This document shows positions 36,663 to 44,828 of a stretch of DNA of 64,000 bases, one piece after another. The stretch comes from a bacterium. GTDB lineage: Bacteria > Orphanbacterota > Orphanbacteria > Orphanbacterales > Orphanbacteraceae. The stretch lies in contig JALGYY010000046.1 of assembly GCA_025782575.1 (NCBI GenBank), forward strand, positions 372,001 through 436,000, given 5' to 3'. Both the position numbers and the translations under genes were made by a program. The notes under the pieces were generated by a model. That model was not told the DNA's origin and did no database searches. It was given only the letters and a program-made list of their open reading frames with translations. Position 1 is the first letter of the stretch, and the number at the start of each line of letters is the position of its first letter.

Positions 36663-37392
36663 GCAGCCGAAAAAGACGATCATCGTCATTCCCACGTACA
36701 ACGAACGGGAAAATATCAGCCGCATCCTCCCCGAGGTTCTTGCGGTGGACGGTTCGGTAGAGGTACTCGTGGTCGATGATAACTCCCCCGACGGCACGGG
36801 AGAGATTGTTGCGGGGATGGCTGAAAAGACATCCCGCGTACACCTCCTTCAGCGGGCGGGTAAGATGGGTCTCGGCTCGGCCTATCGAGACGGCTTTGCG
36901 AAAGCCCTCGAAATGGGCGCGGATTACGTCATGGAGATGGACGCCGACTTTTCACATGACCCCAAATACATCCACGATTTTCTTCGGATGATCGAGGTTT
37001 CGGACGTGGTTCTCGGGTCCCGATACCAAAACGGCGTAAACGTCATCAACTGGCCCATTTCAAGATTGATTCTCTCTTACAGCGCCAATCTTTACACCCG
37101 GATCGTGACGGGCATGCCCATTCTGGACGCGACCGGCGGCTTCAAATGCTTCCGCCGGGAAGTACTGGAAGCGATCGACTACCGAACATCGCGGTCGGAC
37201 GGCTACTCCTTTCAGATCGAGTTGAACTTCCGGTGCTGGCGGCAGGGATACCGAATTCGTGAGATCCCGATCGTCTTCATCGACCGTCACTCCGGCACAT
37301 CGAAAATGTCGAAAAAGATCATGTGGGAAGCGGTCTGGATGGTCTGGCGACTTCGACTCGGATCGCTCTTCAGCAAGACTCCCACGCCATAA
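36655..37392 (+). CDS. DPM1-like polyprenyl-phosphate mannosyl/hexosyltransferase (GT2)
   Basis: The 245-residue product is a close match in layout to single-domain dolichol-phosphate mannose synthase: PTYNERENISRILPEVL, VVDDNSPDGTGEI, AGKMGLGSAYRDGFAKALE, MDADFSHDPKYI and, near the end, IVFIDRHSGTSKMSKKI. It has no membrane helix. It is the third lipid-linked sugar synthase in this operon. ATG 36655 overlaps the YfhO-like gene by 8 bases; the start of the next gene shares one base with its stop (TAATG). Confidence 0.93.
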   Translation: MNEQPKKTIIVIPTYNERENISRILPEVLAVDGSVEVLVVDDNSPDGTGEIVAGMAEKTSRVHLLQRAGKMGLGSAYRDGFAKALEMGADYVMEMDADFSHDPKYIHDFLRMIEVSDVVLGSRYQNGVNVINWPISRLILSYSANLYTRIVTGMPILDATGGFKCFRREVLEAIDYRTSRSDGYSFQIELNFRCWRQGYRIREIPIVFIDRHSGTSKMSKKIMWEAVWMVWRLRLGSLFSKTPTP

Positions 37393-39593
37393 TGGGGAAG
37401 GGGAGGGGAGTGCGGCTCTCCGTTATTCTTGTCTCACACAACACGAAGGAGCACATCCTCGATTGTCTCTTCCATCTCGGCCGATATCCATCGAGTTACG
37501 AGACGGAATTCATCGTCGTAGACAACGCCTCGACAGACGGGAGCGTCGAGGCGGTCGCCGCTCAGTATCCTCATGTTCGGCTCTTCAGAAACCGGGAAAA
37601 TCTGGGGTACTCGGGGGGTGTGAATCAGGGAATTCGTGAAGCGACCGGCGAGTACTATCTGATTTTGAATCCGGACATCGTCGTAAAAGAGGGAAGCCTG
37701 GACAGGCTGATCGAGTACGTTGCCGACAATCCGGATGTGGGCATCGCCGGATCAAGGCTGCTGAACGCGGACGGCTCGATTCAACACTCGCCCCGCTCAT
37801 TCTATACCTTCAAGACCTTTCTCTACCGGCGCACTCCACTGGGCAGAATCTTCGCCGACAGCCAGGTCATTCGTGATCATCTCATGCTCGATTGGGATCA
37901 TCTGACCACACGGGATGTCGATTGGATGCTCGGCGCCTGTTTGCTGGTACGGAGAGAAGCTGTCGACGATGTCGGGCTCATGGACGAGCGCTTCTTCCTT
38001 TACTTTGAGGACGTGGATTGGTGTTATCGGATGAAGGCACATGGATGGCGCGTCGTTTACGTCGCCGACTCCGTCATGCATCACCTCCATCGGCGGGAGT
38101 CGGCGGGGGGACTCTGGAACAGGCGCACATTCATCCACCTGGCCAGCATGCTTCGTTTCTACGATAAGTGGAGTCACTTTCTTTACCGAATGAAATCACA
38201 ACGTCACTTTGCTCGCTTTTTTCTGGCTCTCGTCACGGACCTCGCCGTGATCAACGGAACCTTCCTGCTTGCGTTCGGCATCCGGCTGCTGCTCGGGGCG
38301 GTATTTACGAAACCGGTATTCCCGCTCCCGACGTATTTTTCGTTTCTCGCATTTATCAACCTGACCACACTGGTGGTTCTCCTCGCGACCGGCTTCTATC
38401 GAGAGGAGATTCGTCTGTCGGGGGCGAGTCTGATCACCAATCGATTGATCGGAGCTTACCGTGCCGCGGGAGTCGGCTATCTAGTAGTGACCGCTGCCAC
38501 ATTTCTCACTCAGACTCAGATCTATTCCCGCGTCCTGGTCACCATTTTCTTTTTGCTCCTCGGCCCTCTTCTCACAGCCGGCCGGTATCTGCTGCACGAA
38601 CTCTACTCGGCGATTCAGCGGGGCGCCTACGATCTGCGTCGGGTGATCATTGTCGGGGACGGCGAACTCGCTCGCCGTGTAGGCGATCAGCTTCGCAGCT
38701 TCCCCGACCTCGGATTCGATCTGGTCGGTTTCGTGCGCGAAGACGAACTCCGCTCCCCATCGGAAAGCCCCGGCGTGCTCGGCGGCACCGACGATCTCCC
38801 CTCGCTCGTTCGCGAGCACCGGGTGAGCGATGTTTTTCATGTGGGCGGGGGGGACGCCCTGCCCGTGATCTCTCCCCTTCTTCTCAGACTGTCTGATGCC
38901 CCCGTAACCGTACGCGTCGTATCTGATCTCTCCTCGATCATGCTGGCCCACGGCCAGGCAGAGGAGTTTCTGAACCTTCCCATGCTTCGATTTGACCGGA
39001 GAAGCCTCATACGCTATCGAGGGGGGCGGAAGAGACTCTTCGATTTTCTGGTCGCTTTCAGTCTCGCGTTGTTGACCCTGCCGCTGCTGCTCATGCTGTC
39101 GCTCTGGGGCACCCTGGCAGGAGTCAGGCCTGTGATCGAGCGATCAGGGAAACGCCACTTCCGAAACGAGATCGTCATGCTCCCCCGGTTCCGTGTCCCT
39201 TCGGGAGACGAGAAGGGGAGCCGGAGCGCCCTTGCGTCCCTCCATCGCCGAATTCCCATTCTCCGATGCCTGCCGCTTCTCTATCCGGTTCTTTCCGGCC
39301 GCCTCTCATTCGTCGGACCTCACCCTGAAGAACCCGATTCCGGGCGCAATCTCGACGAGTGGCAGAGACAACTCGTCACGCTTCGCCCCGGCCTCTGCGA
39401 CGTAACCGCCATGGCGGATCATCCCTGGATTCCGTTCCGTGACCCGGTGGGACTGAACATGTATTATCTGCAGTACTGGTCTTTCAGCCTCGATCTTCAG
39501 ATCATGCTGCGGGAGTGGATTCGATCATTCGAACCGGATGAATTGAAACCGGACGGGGGAGAACCCCATAGGGATTTGTCTGATGAAGATTAG
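37392..39593 (+). CDS. Fusion of a GT2 transferase with a degenerate bacterial sugar-phosphate transferase
   Basis: The 733-residue chain starts with a rhamnosyltransferase-like GT2: VDNASTDGSVE, ENLGYSGGVNQGIREATGEY, NPDIVVKEGS and WMLGACLLVRR, then ERFFLYFEDVDWCYR. From about residue 280 it resembles a WbaP-type priming transferase: membrane helices, a nucleotide-binding-like fold (VIIVGDGELARRVGDQL), then RKRLFDFLVAF and LSGRLSFVGPHPEE. The catalytic stretch, normally LDELPQ, here reads LRCLPL (R625, C626), so the Asp-Glu pair is absent. The GT2 half looks active; the C-terminal half is probably inactive as a phosphotransferase. ATG 37392 follows the previous stop as TAATG. Confidence 0.82.
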   Translation: MGKGRGVRLSVILVSHNTKEHILDCLFHLGRYPSSYETEFIVVDNASTDGSVEAVAAQYPHVRLFRNRENLGYSGGVNQGIREATGEYYLILNPDIVVKEGSLDRLIEYVADNPDVGIAGSRLLNADGSIQHSPRSFYTFKTFLYRRTPLGRIFADSQVIRDHLMLDWDHLTTRDVDWMLGACLLVRREAVDDVGLMDERFFLYFEDVDWCYRMKAHGWRVVYVADSVMHHLHRRESAGGLWNRRTFIHLASMLRFYDKWSHFLYRMKSQRHFARFFLALVTDLAVINGTFLLAFGIRLLLGAVFTKPVFPLPTYFSFLAFINLTTLVVLLATGFYREEIRLSGASLITNRLIGAYRAAGVGYLVVTAATFLTQTQIYSRVLVTIFFLLLGPLLTAGRYLLHELYSAIQRGAYDLRRVIIVGDGELARRVGDQLRSFPDLGFDLVGFVREDELRSPSESPGVLGGTDDLPSLVREHRVSDVFHVGGGDALPVISPLLLRLSDAPVTVRVVSDLSSIMLAHGQAEEFLNLPMLRFDRRSLIRYRGGRKRLFDFLVAFSLALLTLPLLLMLSLWGTLAGVRPVIERSGKRHFRNEIVMLPRFRVPSGDEKGSRSALASLHRRIPILRCLPLLYPVLSGRLSFVGPHPEEPDSGRNLDEWQRQLVTLRPGLCDVTAMADHPWIPFRDPVGLNMYYLQYWSFSLDLQIMLREWIRSFEPDELKPDGGEPHRDLSDED

Positions 39594-41958
39594 CTCGGTT
39601 TTCTGGCAGGCGGTCCGTGCTATCGGGATTCTCTCAGTACTCCTGATCGGTCTGGCAGGTGAGAGCGTCGCGCAAGACGAGTGGGAGGCCTTCCTGACCC
39701 AGCGCGATGGACGGGCACTGGCTCGAGACGGCAATTTCATCTGGATCGCCACGAGCGGCGGCGCTCTCAGGTGGGAGGATCTGGGCCGTGATGTGAACGG
39801 CCGGCCGATCGGCGAATTCAGGACGTTCTCCACAGTGGACGGCCTCGCTTCGGTTGATGTGGTTGACATTGCGGTAACGGCAGACGGTGCCAAGTGGTTC
39901 GCCCACGGTGAGGCGGACGCCGGGGTCTCGGTCCTCGAGTCGGACGGCACCTGGCACCCGATCGGCACATTCCAAGGACTCGCACTCGAAGAGGGGAAGC
40001 GGGTCAATACGATCGCCGCATCGAGTGAGTCGGTCTGGGTCGGAACGGAAAGCGGCGCCACTCTCTTTCTTGGCGATCGCCGGGATATCCTGCTCACCCA
40101 GGATGACGACGGGATTCTATCGGACAATGTTCTCGCCATCGCAACGGCCGAGGGATTCGTCTGGCTCGGCACGGACCGGGGGCTTTCCCGGTTCGGCACA
40201 TTCGGCGCTGATAACTTCACGGTAGCCGACAGCCTTCCGAGTAACCGGGTCACTGTGCTCACGTTCGGCCCTGACGGCGCCCTCTGGATCGGTACGAGCA
40301 AGGGCATTGCCATCTACGACAACGGCAGGATCTCGATTCCGGATGGGCTTGGCAATTTGAGCGGTCCGGTAATCCGCGCGATTTCATTCGAGGTTACGGA
40401 AAGCGACACGATCCCCTGGTTCGCTACGAACGAAGGACCTTATCGGGGAAACGAGCTTCTCGAGGATCAGAGGAGCGGCCAGAGTCAGGCTCTGATCCCT
40501 CTGATCGAAGAGACGAACGATCTTCTGGTCGACGAGACCGGTGAGATCTGGTTCGCCCATGGGAATTTCTGGATCTATCACTGGACTCCGCTCGATCAGC
40601 TATGGGACACCCATCGTCTGCCCGGGCTCGTCAGCAACTTCATAGCCGACATAGTCGTCGACCTGAATGGCTTCGTATGGACCGCCAATGCCGAGAATGT
40701 CAGCGGCGGCCCGGATGGGGAACAGAAGGGCCTTCATCTCATGACCCCCGCGGGGTGGACCAACATCGCGACGCCTGTCATCGACTCGAGAGTCCAGACG
40801 ATCGTCGCTTGCGCTGTTGATAGCGTGGGTAACAGGTGGTTTACTTCCCGTCGGGCCACAGAGAGCCCGGGAAGTCTGATCAAGCTCCCCGCATCAGTCA
40901 CCGGGATTCCCCAGGCCGGAGACTTCGAGTACATCCACGTCTCCAATCTATCGACAGGCTTTCAGACCGAACCGGCCTACAATGTTGAAGTCGATGGTGA
41001 GGGTTCTATCTGGGTTCCGGTTACCAAAGAGGGGATCGCGGTTCTCAAGGCGGATGGAATCACATGGGAGAGCTATTCAGATCCCCTCTGTCTCCGTCCC
41101 GAAGATGACTTCGACGGACCTTCCGCTCTCGATGTCACCTTTACGCCTGACGGGCGCGCCTGGGTTGCGCTCGAGCGTAGTTTCTCGACGATCATCGATC
41201 CTGATGATGGCGACTGTTTTAACTGGACGTCCTCCAATTCGACACTCCCTACCGGTGGCCTTCGAACGGTCAGGGCGGACGCCCGAGGCCGGGTCTGGTT
41301 CGGGGCTAATGCCGGGCTCCACATGTTCGATCCGGGCGACTCCACATGGTGGGGCTGGACGGAGGAGTCGACCGATGGACGACTTCCGGGAAATATCATC
41401 CGTGACATCGGCTTCGACAGGCGCGGCAACATATGGGTGGGCACTTTCGGCGGCGGGATCGGCGTACTCTCCCCTGACCTCACGAACTGGTTTGAACCTT
41501 ATCGTGTCCAGACCAACCTCCGCCGAGGGAGCGGCCTGACCAGTGATTTCATAATGGATTTCCATATGAGCGTGAACAGCGAAGGAAAGGACGAAATCTG
41601 GATCGCTACATTCGGTGGTGGTGTCAATCGCGTCGTACCCGATTTTGAAATTACAGGCCCGCCGGGAGGGGGAGCAATCCCTCTCACCCTCGCCTATCCG
41701 AATCCCTATGTTGACGGCGAAGCGGATGCAGAAGGAGTCGCATTCCGTGATACCCCCGCGGGAAGTGTGATCACCATCCATGACCTCTCAGGAAAGCTGA
41801 TCATCGAAATACAAGGTCCCGCATTCGAAGGGGGGGCCGAGCCTCTCTGGGACTTTACCAATTCCTCCCGCGTACCTGTCGCCTCCGGCACCTATCTGTT
41901 TCTCATAAAAAAAGATGGCTCCGTCCTCCAGGATGGCCGGATCGCATACATCCGCTGA
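39583..41958 (+). CDS. Secreted two-component-type beta-propeller protein with FlgD/type IX-like C-terminal domain
   Basis: The 791-residue product has a signal peptide (GILSVLLIGLAGESVAQ) followed by at least nine propeller blades of the Reg_prop kind. Each has a W-I/V-G/A-T-x-G-G core, for example IWIATSGGAL, VWVGTESGATLF, LWIGTSKGIAIYD and IWVGTFGGGIGVL. The C-terminus, from LAYPNPYVDGEADAEG to SGTYLFLIKKDG, is the FlgD-Ig/sorting-type domain seen on surface proteins of FCB bacteria. Unlike classical hybrid sensors it has no membrane helix or kinase, so it is an exported protein. It overlaps the fusion gene by 11 bases and ends the operon. Confidence 0.85.
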   Translation: MKISSVFWQAVRAIGILSVLLIGLAGESVAQDEWEAFLTQRDGRALARDGNFIWIATSGGALRWEDLGRDVNGRPIGEFRTFSTVDGLASVDVVDIAVTADGAKWFAHGEADAGVSVLESDGTWHPIGTFQGLALEEGKRVNTIAASSESVWVGTESGATLFLGDRRDILLTQDDDGILSDNVLAIATAEGFVWLGTDRGLSRFGTFGADNFTVADSLPSNRVTVLTFGPDGALWIGTSKGIAIYDNGRISIPDGLGNLSGPVIRAISFEVTESDTIPWFATNEGPYRGNELLEDQRSGQSQALIPLIEETNDLLVDETGEIWFAHGNFWIYHWTPLDQLWDTHRLPGLVSNFIADIVVDLNGFVWTANAENVSGGPDGEQKGLHLMTPAGWTNIATPVIDSRVQTIVACAVDSVGNRWFTSRRATESPGSLIKLPASVTGIPQAGDFEYIHVSNLSTGFQTEPAYNVEVDGEGSIWVPVTKEGIAVLKADGITWESYSDPLCLRPEDDFDGPSALDVTFTPDGRAWVALERSFSTIIDPDDGDCFNWTSSNSTLPTGGLRTVRADARGRVWFGANAGLHMFDPGDSTWWGWTEESTDGRLPGNIIRDIGFDRRGNIWVGTFGGGIGVLSPDLTNWFEPYRVQTNLRRGSGLTSDFIMDFHMSVNSEGKDEIWIATFGGGVNRVVPDFEITGPPGGGAIPLTLAYPNPYVDGEADAEGVAFRDTPAGSVITIHDLSGKLIIEIQGPAFEGGAEPLWDFTNSSRVPVASGTYLFLIKKDGSVLQDGRIAYIR

Positions 41959-42259
41959 CACGCCCTTCCTTACCCTTCGTCCGCCGCAGATCGCAATCGC
42001 TCAGCGGCGCAATTCGCATCGCCCCCGCTCGTTACAAGATTCGGACACTGTTCCTCTAGTCGATCCTGTTCAAATTCTGACAAATCGGTGCTGTTTTGCT
42101 TTTGAGCAGCCTTCGGTACGGAGATTGCTCAAAAATCGAACGGGCCCGCGCTATCAACAGGTTGTACTTCTTGTCCGTATTCGGATCCTCAAGGGGGGTA
42201 CCGGAAAGAGGTGGGGCGAAGATCATGACAGCATGGAATGTCCGCCCGGGAGGGATGCC
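41959..42259 (+). promoter_or_regulatory. Control region of the sigma-54 activator gene, with a 9-base inverted repeat
   Basis: This 301-base gap carries a perfect inverted repeat: TTTTGAGCA at 42100-42108 and TGCTCAAAA at 42126-42134, separated by 17 bases. No T run follows on either strand in the right place, so it is not a terminator. It looks like a protein-binding site upstream of the regulator gene. I find no convincing promoter; a GG-N9-GC element at about 42086 is one base short of the sigma-54 spacing. The rest holds nothing I recognise. Confidence 0.4.
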
Positions 42260-43702
42260 GTGAAGCAGATTACCATCATCGACCGCCAGCGCGGCTCGAT
42301 GGAAAAACTGGAGAACCAGCTCAGAGGGCGGGGATACGAGGTTCGATCCTTTCGGGACGAGGATGTCGCTCTCAAGGAGATAATCGAGTGCAGTCCTGAT
42401 CTCGTCATTTCCGAACTCGCCCTTCGCCAGATGAAGGGACCTGAGATTCTGCGAGAGATCAAGAAAATCGATTCCAGGATTCCGGTAATCATCATTACGG
42501 AGCACTCCAACACACAGGACGCAATAGACTCGATGCGTGAAGGGGCGTACGACTATTTCGCCAAGCCTCTCGATACTGAAAAAACACTGCAGGCGATCGA
42601 AAAAGCGCTCGACCTTTTTCGGGATGAAGATGCCGAAACTGCTGCGCCCCTCCGTGCCGATCTTCAGGCGGGACAGGGAAACAGTCTCTGTGGCCGGAGC
42701 CCGGAGATGCTGGAAATCTATAAGCGGGTCGGCCAGGTAGCGGCATCCAACGCGGCCGTCCTCATCCAGGGGCAGAGCGGGACAGGTAAGGAGCTGATCG
42801 CCCACGCCATTCATGAGAACAGTGAGAGAAGCAAAGGGCCGTTCCTGGCCGTAAACTGTGCCGCTATCCCCGAAACACTGCTGGAAAGCGAACTGTTCGG
42901 GTATGAGAGGGGTGCATTTACTGGCGCCACGACGAGAAAATTGGGCAAGTTCGAAGCGGCGAGCGGTGGAACGATGTTCCTCGATGAGATCGGCGACATG
43001 AGTCTATCGATCCAGGCGAAGGTCCTGCGGGTTCTCCAGGATAAGGCGTTCGAGCGCCTCGGCGGCCGGGAAACCGTTCGGGCCGATACCCGAATCGTGG
43101 CGGCGACGAACAAGAGCCTCGTCGACTGCATGAAAGCGGGCACCTTCCGGGTCGATCTCTTTTACCGCTTGAAAGTGGTCAGTATCTTTCTCCCACCCCT
43201 TCGCGAACGAGGAGACGACATACTTCTCCTGGCGGACTACTTCGTAAACAAGTACAACTATCAACTCGTGAAGAAAGTACGGGGGATGTCGGCCAAGGCC
43301 GCGGAGATGCTCAGAGACTATGACTGGCCAGGTAATGTCCGAGAACTGGAGAACAATATCCAGACCGCCATTCTCCTGAACCGGACAGGAACACTCTCCT
43401 GTGAGGATTTCCCGCTCCATATGGAACGGCAGGAACACAAATCGCGCCAGGTAGAGGATGCAGCCCCCGGTGAGCTTGCCGCGTCGTTCCGCCAGATTCT
43501 GGAACCCGTATTCGGGACGTTGGCTGTCGATTTCCGGGGAGCCGTATACGACAGGGCCGTACAGGACTTCGAACGGGCACTGCTCGGCCTCGCCCTCGAA
43601 AGGGTGGGTGGAAACCAGGTAAAGGCCTCTAAGCTGCTCGGAATCAGCAGGAATACCCTTCGGAACCGGATCGAACGATTTGGAGGTATGGAAAATCTCT
43701 GA
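42260..43702 (+). CDS. Sigma-54-dependent response regulator with atypical receiver (Asp to Glu)
   Basis: The 480-residue NtrC-type activator has a receiver domain (1-120), an AAA+ domain and a Fis-type helix-turn-helix. The AAA+ part has Walker A GQSGTGKELIAHAI (about 170), the sigma-54 contact GAFTGA (about 217), Walker B GTMFLDEIGDM and RVLQDKAFERLGG. The C-terminus has QVKASKLLGISRNTLRNRI. In the receiver the usual LLD phosphorylation site reads ISELAL, placing Glu52 where Asp should be, and the first acidic pair reads ID-R. Thr and the KP lysine are kept. It may be active without phosphorylation. I chose GTG 42260 with GGGAGGGA upstream; the frame is open further back. Confidence 0.9.
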   Translation: MKQITIIDRQRGSMEKLENQLRGRGYEVRSFRDEDVALKEIIECSPDLVISELALRQMKGPEILREIKKIDSRIPVIIITEHSNTQDAIDSMREGAYDYFAKPLDTEKTLQAIEKALDLFRDEDAETAAPLRADLQAGQGNSLCGRSPEMLEIYKRVGQVAASNAAVLIQGQSGTGKELIAHAIHENSERSKGPFLAVNCAAIPETLLESELFGYERGAFTGATTRKLGKFEAASGGTMFLDEIGDMSLSIQAKVLRVLQDKAFERLGGRETVRADTRIVAATNKSLVDCMKAGTFRVDLFYRLKVVSIFLPPLRERGDDILLLADYFVNKYNYQLVKKVRGMSAKAAEMLRDYDWPGNVRELENNIQTAILLNRTGTLSCEDFPLHMERQEHKSRQVEDAAPGELAASFRQILEPVFGTLAVDFRGAVYDRAVQDFERALLGLALERVGGNQVKASKLLGISRNTLRNRIERFGGMENL

Positions 43703-43752
43703 TAGGAACGGCGGAGGTTATGGCCCTGCAACGACATACGCGACTAGTGACC

Positions 43753-43781
43753 TTGACACCTCTCTGGTGCCTGTGTACCTT
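43753..43781 (+). promoter_or_regulatory. Candidate sigma-70 promoter for the export operon
   Basis: A perfect TTGACA (43753-43758) is followed after 17 bases by TACCTT (43776-43781), a weak -10. Transcription would start about 43788, leaving a leader of roughly 54 bases before ATG 43842. It lies in the 139-base gap after the regulator gene. Confidence 0.4.
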
Positions 43782-43841
43782 GATTCGTACCGTTCCGGGC
43801 GTCGATGGGGTACGCCCTCAATCAACGGGGGGGGGCATCGG

Positions 43842-44810
43842 ATGAAACGACTTTCAATCGGGCTGATACTTGCATTCAGTCTCTTCGCGGCCCATGCCGC
43901 GCTCGCCCAGGAATCTGCAGTGAGGGCGTATACGATCGGCGTGGGAGATCGCCTCAGGGTATCTGTCTGGCAGGAACCGACACTCGACCGGAGCGTGGAA
44001 GTGGGCGTCGACAGCCTGATCGTTCTCCCTCTGGTGGGACCGATCAAGGCGGCCGGCTACTCGCCCGCTCAACTTTCCCGGACACTCACCGAGAAGTACT
44101 CCCTCTATAAGCGTGACATCTCTCAGGTCGAGGTTGTGGTGGCTGAATACAACAGCCGGGAGATCTACGTGATCGGCGAGATTTCGAACCGTGGTCGCTA
44201 CACGTTTCAAGTGATACCTGATTTATGGACCGTGATCATGCAGGCAGGCGGACCGACTCAGGCGGCCTATCTCGGAGAAGTTCGTATTCTTCGAGGCACC
44301 GGTTCAGAAGAGAAATCCATTCGTGTGAACCTGAACGACTTCCTCCTGGGCGGGGATGCGTCCTATCTTCCACGGCTCCAGCCGGGCGATACGGTATACA
44401 TCCCCGCGTCCACCAATCGTGGCGTAGACGCTTTCGCTACAAGCGTGGTCTATGTCTACGGCGAAGTGAGAAGTCCCGGCCTCTATCTCATCGGCCAGGA
44501 AGAGGATCTGGTGGGAGCGATTCTGACTGCGGGCGGATTGTCGTTGAATGCCGATCCCAAGCGGATTCGCATCATTCGCAAAGAGGGGGAACGACGGGTT
44601 GTGAACGAGGTCAACCTGAAAGACTATCTCGAGAAGGGGGAGATCTACGCCAACCCACTCCTCCGGCCGGGCGACACGATTGAAGTGGTCGAGCGGCGAT
44701 CGAGCGGAGTCAGGCGGTTTTTCTCGGAGCTGATTCAGCCATCGTTCTCTACCATTACTCAGACGCTGAGTCTGATTCTGATCATCGACCGGATATCGGA
44801 TACGAACTAA
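43842..44810 (+). CDS. Wza-like outer-membrane polysaccharide export protein
   Basis: The 322-residue product has a signal peptide (LILAFSLFAAHAALAQ), then the polysaccharide export domain (YTIGVGDRLRVSVWQEP, VDSLIVLPLVGPIKAAG). Two SLBB beta-grasp domains follow, including VYVYGEVRSPGLYLIG and the final RPGDTIEVVERRSSG. It ends in an amphipathic helix, TITQTLSLILIIDR. There is no lipobox cysteine, unlike E. coli Wza. The start is ATG 43842, immediately before the signal peptide; the frame upstream has no coding character. It forms the outer exit channel with the Wzz/kinase pair downstream. Confidence 0.92.
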   Translation: MKRLSIGLILAFSLFAAHAALAQESAVRAYTIGVGDRLRVSVWQEPTLDRSVEVGVDSLIVLPLVGPIKAAGYSPAQLSRTLTEKYSLYKRDISQVEVVVAEYNSREIYVIGEISNRGRYTFQVIPDLWTVIMQAGGPTQAAYLGEVRILRGTGSEEKSIRVNLNDFLLGGDASYLPRLQPGDTVYIPASTNRGVDAFATSVVYVYGEVRSPGLYLIGQEEDLVGAILTAGGLSLNADPKRIRIIRKEGERRVVNEVNLKDYLEKGEIYANPLLRPGDTIEVVERRSSGVRRFFSELIQPSFSTITQTLSLILIIDRISDTN

Positions 44811-44828
44811 ACGGGAACTATCGATCTG

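Noticed and set aside
42085-42101. Sigma-54-like GG-TGCTGTTTT-GC element before the regulator gene
   Set aside because: GG and GC are separated by 9 rather than 10 bases; RpoN promoters are strict about this spacing.
42100-42134. Inverted repeat considered as an intrinsic terminator for the glycan operon
   Set aside because: The T run precedes and the A run follows the arms on the plus strand, the reverse of what a terminator needs.
17435-43702. Whole glycan operon considered as a recently transferred island
   Set aside because: No integrase, transposase, tRNA target or flanking repeats, and base composition looks like that of the housekeeping genes.
43718-43735. GG-N10-GC pair in the gap before the export gene
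   Set aside because: Spacing is right but the flanking CACG and TT bases of the consensus are missing; a TTGACA promoter nearby explains the gene better.
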